In this document: piece after piece, positions 54,301 to 64,000 of the stretch
Layout of the letters: each line of letters starts with the position of its first letter
Position numbering within the stretch: position 1 is the first letter of the stretch
The notes under the pieces: generated by a model
Database searches by the model: none
The model's input: only the letters and a program-made list of their open reading frames with translations
Told to the model about the DNA's origin: nothing
Program-made: the position numbers and the translations under genes
Source: Gentiana macrophylla
Lineage: Eukaryota > Streptophyta > Magnoliopsida > Gentianales > Gentianaceae
Length of the DNA stretch: 64,000 nucleotides
Assembly: GCA_026214975.1 (NCBI GenBank)
Contig: CM047810.1
Span: 95,062,316-95,126,315, forward strand
Direction of reading: 5' to 3'

Positions 54301-56370
54301 AATGTGTAAAGGGGTATTTTTGTCCAATTATTATGAATTTGTCATTTCTAATCACATAACATGTAGTAACGTCATTCTATCCCCATTTATGATTTTTTTT
54401 TGTCCTTCTGGCCCCTCCCCCCAATATTTAATTTCTCCTTACTCCAAGCAAGGAGTCTTGCTTCCTCTTGTCAGTATAAGATGGAGATCAATCTCTTCTC
54501 CCGTAACAAATAGTAAAGGTTTTTTTGATAGTTTTGTTAGAAAGGAAAAAATGTGGTCTAACTGCCGTACTATCGGAGTTGCAATCCTTAAGAGAATTCC
54601 GATGGTTGTTCGTGTAGATCACACTTAGAGGTCGGATGTGTGGACGACTTTTACTTCAAATAAATAACTGGTTGAATATTCTACAACTTGGGTAAGAGAT
54701 ATTCTCACTATTATGTGTTCTCATTGTTCAATTAAGTCGGCCAGGGCAAAAACAAAATCAAAATTTGAATTTTGCTGCGTCACCTCATTGATTTCCTAAC
54801 AGTGGTATCAAAACCACTCCCTTGAACAATTAGAATACGATATTGTTTATTTTAAGTTTTGAACCAAATAGTTTGGCTAAAGTGGTAAGTGACTTGAGAA
54901 TGCATACGAAGGTCACCGGTTTGATTCTCCACAGAGACGACATGTTGAAATACCTCATAGCCAGGCCTTACTTATGTGTAGGAGTATAACTCTGCAAGCA
55001 GTGGCGGAGCCAGGATCTACGATTAAGGGGCGTAAATTGCAGTCAAACGCACGGGCGAACGCTTTCGGCAAATGTAAGATTTTTATCAACGGACCCAATT
55101 CTAAATAAAATATCACGGAGAAAGTGTTTCAAAAAAACATCGTAGAGATATAACTATGAACATTAATCCAGAATAACCACTCATGTTGACTAACCATACT
55201 AAGGAACAAAATAAGTTAGCCATATCTTTATAAGAACGTAACAAATTTAGACATAATATGATGTATGAATGTAGTAATTAAGAATTGTAAAATGCGAATG
55301 AATATTATGGATGATATAGGCAGATGTAAGATTTTTATCAACGGACCTAGTTCTAAATATAATATCACGGAGAAAGTGTTTCAAAAAAACCTCATAGAGA
55401 TATAAATATATATAAACATTAATCTAGAAGAACCACCATGTTGACTAACCATATTAAGGAACAAAAAAAGTTAGTCATATATTTATAAGAACGTAACAAA
55501 TTTAGACATTGCCCCTCAAAAAAAAAAAAAAAAAAAAATTTAGACATAATTAAAAATATGATTCTTTTTTTATCTGAAATGAGTTAATAAGAGATATCAT
55601 TCATCCAAAAAAAAAAAGAAAAAAAAAGAAGATATCATGTTCCAAATTCATAAGTAGCAAACAAAAACTAAAAAATATGTTGTGGCAAAGAATCGAACCT
55701 AAGACGTATAATTGAAAAGACATTGCTTTAACAATTAAGCTAAATTAAAGGTTTAATAACTAAGTGACAGCAGGAGCCAGGATATGCGTGGAGAAGACGA
55801 TATTATGCAATGGAGGTTCACCTTTCGTGAGTTCATGATGAGCGCTTGGTATTGGAGGAATCAGAGAGTGCATCATACAGAAGAACAACGCCCCCCAGTG
55901 GAAGTGTTCATTCCTCAGGCAGTTCGTAGGGCTAGGGAATTGAGAATAGCTTGGAATAATTAAGAGTTAGTATAGTTACATCGTGTTTTTGTGAGTTATA
56001 TAGGTGTGAAGATGTGTTTTCGAGGCGTGTGTTGTACATATTTTTTGTATAATGTTTAATGAAGATCCGGTTTTTACCAAAAAAAACTAAGTGACAGCAG
56101 ACTACATATATAAGTTTCTGTGAAATATTAAGAATTGTCAAGGGTATATTAGTCAATTTCAAAAATTTAGGGGGGCGAGTGCCTCCTAGTCCTCTGTAGG
56201 TCCGCCCCTGTCAGCAAGCACAGCCCGGACTGAGCCCTAGATTAGTCGGACAGTGGTCCCGGATACCGAGGGATTTAAGAAAAAAAAAAACCGTAAACTT
56301 TATTGTTTCTGATTTTTGATTCAATCCAGTTTTAAATCGAAATCATAATCTGCACATGATCTGATCGAAA
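51318..56370. repeat. Duplicated block, outer copy, right part
   Basis: Continues the sequence broken at 38557 and matches 45206-51254. Contains a second copy of the candidate long LTR (52005-54801, followed by gtggtatcaaaacc), the 70-codon frame at 53474-53686, the tandem array at 54008-54297, and a hAT-like element at 54999-56210. Homology with the inner copy ends at gatcgaaa (56370); beyond it the sequence is unique. Confidence 0.88.
54999..56210. mobile_element. Non-autonomous hAT-like element with CAGKGGCGG termini
   Basis: Starts CAGTGGCGGAGCCAGG and ends GTCCGCCCCTG. Possible 8-bp target duplication tctgcaag/tcagcaag (54991-54998 and 56211-56218, one mismatch). The CAGNGGCGGA terminus is common in plant hAT MITEs (family knowledge). 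At 1.2 kb it holds no transposase. It includes the tRNA-like relic and A-rich patches. In the inner copy the same element (about 49325-51100) has garbled ends. Confidence 0.6.
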
Positions 56371-57257
56371 ATGCACCCAAAATCTTCGGTTTGTGCTGCA
56401 CTACAGCCACGATGGGGCTTTGTTGTAGCCGCGACCGCACCGGCACCTCAGTTCACATGTGACTATTCTGTGTGCGTTGTTCGAAATATTTTTTTTTTAA
56501 TTTTTTTTTTTAATATCTAATAGGAAACCATAATTAATTTGATGAATGATCAAAAGCTTAAATTTAGTGTTTGTGAATTGCAATTTTTTCGCGATTGTTA
56601 TTCCGTTCGAAATGTCCTTTAAAGAAAAAAAGAAAAAAAGAAAAGTAAAGGCCCTCTAGGAAAAGTGCGGGAGAAGGCGGCGATGGCTGTTGGCGCCTCC
56701 ACAGTAGTGTTGATGACGATCTGCGTGAATTTCAATGTAGATAATGTACAATGTGTCTAGGGCTGAATCGTGCGATTCAAGTTGTAGAATTGCAGTATAA
56801 GAAAAAAAAATTAAGTTGTTCATTAACTAAAGGAACAAAAATTTAAATTATCTAATTATACAAAAAAAACAGTTAATTTTTCTTTTAAGATTTCGCCCAC
56901 ACTATTTTGTCCCTAGCGGAGCTCGAACCCTGGTCTCTTGCCAGGATACGACTCCCATTACAAAAAAAACAAAAAAAACAAAAAAAAACAAGCCATTGAT
57001 TCCAAAGACATGTAGCTCAAGGTACTGCGTAAATCACAACAGAATCAAGAGCTAAGGCATAGACATTTAGAATTTTTATATATGCATTTTTAACTAATAT
57101 GTTGTTTCCACCACATTGGCAGTAAAATTTTCATGATACATACATCTCTTTCAACGTAGTAGAAGCTTTTGCAACCTCAAGAATTGGTTGTCAGTTAAGA
57201 AACGGGCATGTTTCTTATAGATTAGAGATGCCACTGATTTTAGACCGCGTTTTGGGG
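56371..57257. other. Intergenic, no gene recognised
   Basis: Contains T and A runs, and near 56920-56960 a gctcgaaccctggtctcttgcc phrase that looks like a B-box relic on the minus strand, followed by A-rich repeats (aaaaaaaac). Possibly a decayed SINE. It also holds the 3' flank of the HAD gene. Confidence 0.45.
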
Positions 57258-59119
57258 TTACCTTGAATGTCGAGGAGAATTCAGTTGAGGTGTCAGGTCG
57301 AAAAATAGCTTTTCTATGATTGAAGAAACTTCAACAAGAGACGAGACCTTGTAATCTGGTTTATATTCTACATTTTCAAACTCAGGAGAGTCGTATCTTC
57401 CTGTTTCATCAAGCAAGCATGTATAAGCTCCAGCTCGTTTCCCACAAGCAACCTGCATATGACAACCACTTTATGAGTTCACCCGTGCATATAGCCAAAT
57501 TCGTTTGTTGAGAAAAGATCGTCTATTACACTTACGAGGATACTTATGTATTACTTATCGGCATAGTTTCAACACAGGTAGTAGGACTTGAACCTACGAC
57601 CTTGTTGAGAAAAGATAGTCTAATTGCCTGAAGAAAAGTCTCTATGATGTAAACACCGTGACATTGATGCATATTCAAAATCTTCTTTGTAGAGGGGAAA
57701 TCGAAAGGTTTCATCAAGAAAATGGGAAGGGAAAGTAATCGAAAATTTGTAAAAAGGGCTTACATTGAATGCCTTCGTAGGTCCATTAACAAAACCAAAA
57801 AATGGATATTATAATATAATAAGCTGAGTGATGAGGGCAACGGACTCACATCGTCTTTAAGACTATCACCTATCATCATCACTTCATGAGGTTGGACTTC
57901 CCAAGTAGAACAAATATGCAGCAGTGGAGCAGGGTCGGGTTTATACGGATGAAATTCCCGGCTCAATGCAGGACAGAAAGTCATCTGTAGCAACAACAGC
58001 TAAGAGAAGCATTAGGTCCAAGCAGTTCGTTTTAGGAAATAGTTAGAAGGATTTAATGTGTAAGAGAGATAGTTACAGTAGATTATAAACTAAAAAAGAC
58101 GGAACTTTTATAGCCAATCCAAGTTCGGATAAAAAGAAGGAAAATCAGCAAAATGGTCAAGATCCCCCAAATATAAGAATACAGACATACCCTGTGTTGC
58201 AAAGCGAAAAAATTTACTTAATTTGGTAGGGGAAATTTTTTACAGACATAACTTGACCAGATTGATAAATTTGCATAAACTTCTTGGTCAACCAAAAATG
58301 TGCCCAGAAACCAAAGCAGCTGGAAATGGTATAATCAAAATGTACTACAAGCAAACAATTTCAGTAGAATCTCTGAAAAGGAATAATTCAGTTGAAACAT
58401 AAAAGGGCATGTTGATTTGGAACTGCGAGCATATTTAAGTAGTATATTAGGCAAACTCAAAGCAAAGCAATCAGGGGAGCATATCATTCAAGTATGGAGA
58501 GGTTGGCTGCACAGCAAGTTCTAGAGGAAAGGAAGACATAACTGGAAGATTAATACAAATATAAACATTAGCCCATGGAAGCAGATAATAGCAAATCATC
58601 ATCCTATCCACTTACAAGAAAAGGGATCTAAAGAAACACCAATCTATTGCGAATAGGACATTAAGAGCAATGAAGTAGAGAAATTAAAGTACACAAAAGC
58701 TTCATAAAAGGCCCTATCCCCACAGGGAGCAAGTGACGGCATAAATCCGTTAGACACGGCACAATATTATTGCAATTTGAGTCTTTAGAGGATTACTCGT
58801 GATCGTCAATTTTTAAAACATTATCGGCAAAAGAGACAACCTCATATGTAGTATGCAGGGACTTAGTATTTGATCTACCAACAACAACAAAGAAGAAAAG
58901 AAAAGAAAAAAAAAATGTGAACTGATAACCAGTTTCCGTACTTTGGTAGATACTTGATTCGGAATTACATTTATTGTGTTCTTCATTTATTTATCCAAGA
59001 AGTTCTTTAGAATGCAACTGAACGAGTACAAAGTCAAAATAATTTAAGAAAGACTCACACCAAACCGTTGATGAAACAAATCAACTGCTGCCTTCACATT
59101 TCTAGTGATTAAACCCCTC
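57258..59119 (-). CDS. HAD-superfamily hydrolase, last three exons (5' part missing)
   Basis: Exons on the minus strand: 59119-59059 (RGLITRNVKAAVDLFHQRFG), 57984-57850 (MTFCPALSREFHPYKPDP.., IGDSLKDD) and 57452-57258 (VACGKRAGAYTCLLDETGRY.. to a TGA). Donors GTGAGT after exons one and two and TGCAG/ACAG acceptors join in phase. These carry HAD motif II (LITRN), motif III Lys (YKPDP) and motif IV (GDSLKDD). Motif I (DMDGT) must lie upstream. Order and wording match a plant HAD-like family with Arabidopsis members, probably small-molecule phosphatases; the substrate is unknown. Upstream exons are either beyond copia C or outside the window, so I cannot say whether the gene is intact. Confidence 0.88.
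57505..57624 (-). other. tRNA-like relic between near-identical 20-bp repeats in a HAD intron
   Basis: ttgttgagaaaagat-c/a-gtct occurs at 57505-57524 and 57603-57621. Between them, on the minus strand, is ggtcgtaggttcaagtcct, a good B-box match. This could be a SINE fragment with its target duplication, or a local duplication. The gap of about 80 bp is short for a SINE. Confidence 0.3.
57985..59058 (-). other. HAD gene intron
   Basis: AT-rich intron between the exons at 59059 and 57984. No coding signal, repeat ends or RNA gene are seen. Confidence 0.6.
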
Positions 59120-59451
59120 CTGAACAAACGGAAAAAAGGGGCATTCAGGTTAATAGAGGTAGCCAGGGGCAGCTGTCTATAATCAAGTACCCAAACTGAA
59201 TGAGCTGGAACTAAAGAGAAGCAAAATATAAATACACAGACACATAGGTATATATGTATAAACTGCATTTTACCTAGGTACTTTGTAACTGACAAGCATA
59301 TCTTTATATATACATATGGACAAAAGTATGTGCGAATATGTTTTAAACTTTGTTTTCTTTATTGTTCCAGTTCATTCTAAGGAAACACACAGACAGTATG
59401 CGTACATACTAGAATACAGTTGTAGGGATATAAAAAATATGAGGGGTTAAG

Positions 59452-59689
59452 TGTTGGTAAATAAATCTTTATTTTTATGAACATCTAGTTGTTACCGTTT
59501 TACCTTTATTATTAAGTGGTTAGGAGGCTGTGTTAATACAGCCATTATAGTTGATGGGTATAGCTGTTAAGACAGCTATTTATTGTAACCTTTCAGCTAC
59601 TGGTGGTTTACTATTTAAACCACTCTCATCTTCTGTTTAATACACAGTAGAGAATGTTTTCCTTTTCCTTTTTTCCTCTCATCTCTACA
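59452..59689 (+). repeat. 5' LTR of copia C
   Basis: Begins TGTTGGTAAATAAATC and ends ATCTCTACA, 238 bp. Contains tatttaaacc near 59612 as a TATA-like element. Confidence 0.85.
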
Positions 59690-59699
59690 TGGTATCGAA

Positions 59700-62600
59700 C
59701 TAAGTTTTCTTCTTGATATTGATTCTCTTGGATTAAGAATGTATACCATTTTTTAATCCACCTCCACGGAAATAAACTCAGCGGATAATGGGTCTTTCCA
59801 ACCCGCAACTAATCCGGAACACGCTTCAACAACCATTTCAGTACATCGACTGAATGGAAATAAATTATTGCAGTGGTACAGGTCCGATAAAATGTTCGTG
59901 GCTGGTCAAGGCAAGATGGAGTATCTCACTAGAGAAATAACTCCACCAGAACCTATTGTCCTAAGCACAAGTTCTGGGATACGGAGAACAATCTGCTGAT
60001 GGCATGGCTAATTTGATCCATGACACTAGAAACAAGTGAGAACTTCATCCTCTATGATACCGCACATGAAATCTGGTCAGCAGCCAAAAACTCTACTCAA
60101 AGGTGGACAACACCTCTGACATAAATGAGATTAAAGCAAAGCTGCAAAACATCACCCAACGGGACCTTAACGTAACACAATATTTCAATCTGCTAACAAG
60201 GTCATGGCAGCAGCTAGACCAAGTGGATGAAGTCCAGTGGAGCTGTCCTGAATGCTAGAAAACATAAGGAAGCCGCTGAAAAGGGCAGGATCTTCAAATT
60301 TCTAATTGGCCTCAATCAAGAGTTAGATGATGTGAGAGTGAGAATCTTTGAAAACCTCTCCCCTCACTCAAATCCATGTGCTCAAAAGTAAGGCATGAAG
60401 AAAGTCAGAGCACCACCAATCCAGATTGAGCATGAAGGTTCATCCTTAATCTCAAGAGAAAACCAAGGTGGAATCAAGCTCGAAAGGAAGAAAGAGAAGT
60501 TTTGGTGGACTTTTTGTAAGAAAACAGGGCACACCAGGGAGATTTGTTGGAAACTTCATGGGAAACCTATAGAAAGCCATGGAATACATGTTGCTGAGGG
60601 TGAACAAAACCAGAAGGAAATGGGAGGTTTCACTAGGGAACAACTGGATACCTTGAAGAAGCTTCACACCCAACTGAATCTACCTATGGTAAAGATGAGT
60701 CAGCCACTCTGGCTGAATCTGGTAAGTACTTTACTGCTCTCATGGCCAGTCAATATGATCACAGCTCCTGGATCATTGATTTTATCGCTTCGAACCGTAT
60801 GACTGGAAACAAAAATCTTATACACAATTATAAGCCTTGCAAAATAGATCATAAAGTTAATATAGCATATGGTTCTTCCAACCGTGGTGACAGGAACTGG
60901 TTCTGTTACTTTAACTAAAGATCTCACTTTCAAGGAGGTATTGTATGTCCCAACCTTGAGTTGCAATCTGCTGTATGTTAAAAGACTTGTCAAGGATTAT
61001 GATTGTAAAGTAATTTTTCCTAATGACTCCTGTGAATTTCATGCTTCAGGCTTGAAGATGAAGATTGGCAATAATGATCCAAAATCTGACCTATTTATCT
61101 TTTAAAAAAAAACATTTTGAAAGTAGTCAAGCCTAAGCCATTCAAGATCAATGTAATTTTTTTGAAATGAATGATGTTATTAAATGGCATTATAGGCTAG
61201 AGCATCCAAGTTTTGTGTACTAGTCAAAATTATTTCGTAAATATTTTAAGGGCAAAAGCCCAAAGTTATATCAATGCGAAATATGTCGATTGTCTAAATA
61301 TACTCCCTCCGTCCCATAATATAAGGCCTTTTGGCCATTTCACACAGTTTAAGAAAACATAATGAATGAGTTGTTTTTTAATATTTCAATGCAAAATATT
61401 GTATTGTTTTTTGGGACTAGCTAATAATATTACATTGTTTAGTGTGAAAGTGAAAACAATGCATTTAATATTGTATTGTTTTGTGAGAAGGACTTATATT
61501 CTGGGACACTATTAAAAAGCCAAAAAGACTTATATTACGGGACGGAGGGAGTACTAGATTCGTCTACACCAAAAAGCCCTAACACAATTCTTCCTGATTC
61601 ACTCTAATCCATAGTGATGTATAGTAGTGATGTCTAGGGACCCTCTAGGGTAAAGAACACAAATCGGCATTGTTGGTTTATTACTTTTATAGATGACCAC
61701 AGTCGGGTCACTTGGCTGAAAAAGAGGATACTAACTCAGTGCAATGCCAAGATCAAAGTTCTAAGAACTGATAATGCAAGAGAATATTTTGAGAAAAATC
61801 CGGGACAGTTTCTTGATGATCATGGCATTGTTCATTTACGTAGTTGTGTTAAGACACCCCTACAGAATGGAATAGCAGAAAGGAAAAATAGGCACCTCCT
61901 TGAGGTTGCAAGGTCCTTAATGTTTGCTACGAATGTCCCATTATATCTTTGGGGAGAGGCTCTTCTCACAGCTACTTATCTGAAAAATATGATGCCTACC
62001 AAGATTCATGATTTTCAGACTCCCAAGCAAGTTCTTTTGAAAGACTTTCCCAAATGTTTATTAGACACAACTATTTTTTTTAAAAAAAAATTGGATGTAC
62101 TGCTTTCATACATGTTTACTCTCATAATAGGAGCAAGTTAGATCCTAATGCTATAAAATGTGTTTGTTGGGTATTCTAATCAACAAAAGGGATACAAATG
62201 TTTTTCACCCATAATTAAGAAATTTTATAACACCATGGATGTTCAATTTTTTGAAACCCAGCGAGTCAGGCAAACTTTGGTAATACTGGTAGCATTTTTG
62301 CCCTATCAGGAATGGGACATGGTTTCTTCCTCTCCTATTCCTATTACTAGTCCTCTATCTTCTAACAGACACAATACTACAAATGCAGGTAATTTGGGCA
62401 TTTCCCTAGGCCTCCAATTATACATGTTTACTCCAGGAAAAACCACTCTTCAGGAGGCAGAGATACTACTTGGACAAACACACAAACTGGTATGAATAAT
62501 GCTGATCCTTATAAATATACTGAACCAGGTAGTTCTCTTGCACCTACTGATGATAATACAGTGCTAGATGATAGGTCAATTGCTCTCAAAAAGGGTATAA

Positions 62601-64000
62601 CAAGTTGCACTACACGCCCCCTCTATAACTTCCTAGCATATTCGTCTCTCTCACTCACCTTTAGTCTGTTCACCACTAGTCTTGATCAGGAAGAAGTTCC
62701 TAAGACTGTATATGAGGGTATGACTAACCCGAAATGGCAGGTTGCTCTTAATGAGGAGATGAATGCCTAGAAGAAGAATATAACCTGGGATATCATAGAT
62801 TTAACAAAAGGGAAAAAACCAGTGGGATGCAAATGGATTTTGAATATTAAATATAATGTTGATGGGACTGTCAATAAGTATAAAGCAACGTTGGTAGCCA
62901 AAGGATTTACACAATCCTATGGAATTGACAACCAAGATACCTTTGCTCCTGTAGCAAAATTGAATACTGTTAGAATATTGTTTTCCCTAGCTATTAATTT
63001 AGATTGATCCTTGTATCAACTAGATGTTAAAAATGCTTTCATCAATGGTGACCTAGAAGAAGAGGTATACATGAGGACACCCCCGAGTTATTAGTCTCAA
63101 AACTGACAAAATAAAGTGTGCAAATTTAACAAGGCTTTATATGGTCTAAAGCAATCCCCAAGGGCATGGTTTGGAAGATTTACTAGAATTGTTAAAGAAT
63201 GTGGTTACACACAGTGTAATTTTCATCATACTCTTTTCATAAAAGTTATTAATTGTGGAAAGAAATATATCCTTATAGTGTAAGTTGATGACATTACCAT
63301 CATTGGTGATGATAATCAAAAGATAGTGCATCTTAAACAGTTCTTAGCTAAGAAGTTTGAGATCAAAGATCTTGGAAATGTTGAGTACATCCTTGGCCTG
63401 GAAATTGCCAGAGCTAAAACAGGTCTATGAGTTTCACAATGAAAATATGTCACTGATCTTCTCAGTGAGACAGGGATATGCTTGGGTGCAAACCTGCTAC
63501 CTCTCCTACTAAGGCAGGTTTGAAGCTCACCCTTAATCCAGAAGGTAAGCCTGTTAATAAAAAAAGATATCAGAGATTTGTCGGTAAGTTGATTTACCTA
63601 TTTCATACTAGACCTGAAATATGCTGTGGTTGGATCGGTCAACCAAATTATGCATCAACCTACTGAGATTCACATGAAAGCTGTTTATAGAATCCTTAGA
63701 TACTTAAAATTAAGACCTGGACAAAGGCTTTACTTTAAAAATATGTTTGCAGGAATGTAGATATCTTTACTGATACTGACCAGGGTGGATTTCTAACTGA
63801 TAGACGCTCTACTACTAGATACTACTCATATCTATGGGGCAACACTGTGACAGGGAGAAGTAAAAAGCAATCAATCAGATCTCTTGTAGGGCTGAAGCAG
63901 AATCCAGAGCCTCAACTCTTGGAATCTCATGAAGGGGTATAACTTAGAAGAGTTTTACAAGAACTACATATATCCATCTTGAAGCCTGTAAGGATGTTTT
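59700..64000 (+). pseudogene. Copia C gag-pol (multiply broken)
   Basis: Gag gives VHRLNGNKLLQWYRSDKMF (about 59838-59895). The zinc knuckle reads WTFCKKTGHTREIC (about 60505-60545), with the first Cys replaced by Trp. The protease site reads IIDFIASNRM. Pre-integrase (HYRLEHPSFVY) is followed by the Stowaway insertion. Integrase keeps [16 protein letters not shown] and AERKNRHLLEVA. RT has [26 protein letters not shown] and [16 protein letters not shown], but the catalytic box begins with a stop (*VDD, about 63280-63292). RNase H starts near 63755 (IFTDTDQGGFLTDRRSTT). At least ten stops or frame changes were counted by eye. Confidence 0.92.
61303..61551. mobile_element. Stowaway MITE
   Basis: Ends CTCCCTCCGTCCC and GGGACGGAGGGAG are perfect inverted repeats flanked by TA on both sides (61301-61302 and 61552-61553). 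249 bp, AT-rich interior. This is the classic Tc1/mariner-derived plant Stowaway terminus. It splits the pre-integrase region of copia C. Confidence 0.98.

Larger units (their letters stand above)
59452..64000 (+). mobile_element. Copia C: decayed Ty1/copia element, runs off the window
   Basis: 5' LTR at 59452-59689, primer site TGGTATCGAAC at 59690, then gag, protease, integrase, RT and RNase H in order up to the window end. It is inserted antisense, upstream of the HAD exons, probably within the HAD gene. A Stowaway MITE is nested at 61303-61551. The 3' LTR and target duplication lie outside. Stops throughout mean it is dead. Confidence 0.92.

Overview
The window is nuclear DNA of a flowering plant, probably a eudicot. 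It is AT-rich. Its genes have GT-AG introns, and it carries plant Ty1/copia and Tat-type Ty3/gypsy elements, plant LINE and SINE remnants, Stowaway and hAT MITEs, and long microsatellites. I could not resolve the species. No bacterial operon, CRISPR array or rRNA was seen.

Only two host genes are supported, both on the minus strand. (1) 36207 to 13998 encodes a G3BP-like protein (NTF2 domain, RRM, RGG tail). I could assemble nine coding exons whose lengths sum to exactly 475 codons including the stop, so 474 residues, with all phases agreeing. One in-frame TGA lies at codon 175. Two introns are swollen by transposons. The one at 22001-32702 grew from about 205 bp to 10.7 kb when copia B1 inserted, and B1 was later hit by copia B2, a tRNA-derived SINE and a hAT MITE. 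The one at 14234-21921 carries copia A. (2) 59119 to 57258 holds the last three exons of a HAD-superfamily phosphatase-like gene. Its 5' exons lie beyond copia C or outside the window.

Layout. 1-7147: 3' part of a Tat-lineage Ty3/gypsy element (RT, RNase H, second RNase H, integrase, 74-bp tandem repeats, an antisense intron-containing gene, 3' LTR). 7148-13000: debris, including a LINE 3' end, a MITE, a 112-bp GA microsatellite, a G-rich strand-asymmetric tract, a copia 3' end and a gag-like fragment. 13000-36760: the G3BP gene with its nested transposons. 36760-37235: unremarkable. 37236-56370: a segment present twice. Its outer copy (37236-38557 plus 51318-56370) is split by an LTR element with 2.4-kb LTRs, and a second copy (43916-51254) sits inside that element. 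The inner copy preserves the empty site of the LTR insertion and has two insertions of its own (a hAT MITE and a solo Tat-type LTR), which the outer copy lacks. This looks like two haplotypes laid end to end by the assembly, or a very unusual duplication. 56371-64000: the HAD gene 3' exons and a decayed copia C containing a Stowaway MITE.

I found no new enzymatic system. The strongest observations are the duplicated or haplotype-like block, a cluster of ten self-complementary GC-alternating palindromes inside an LTR, the transposon-inflated G3BP gene with its internal TGA, and a hAT MITE built around a telomere-like tandem repeat. All gene and element calls rest on reading motifs by eye; no database search was run.
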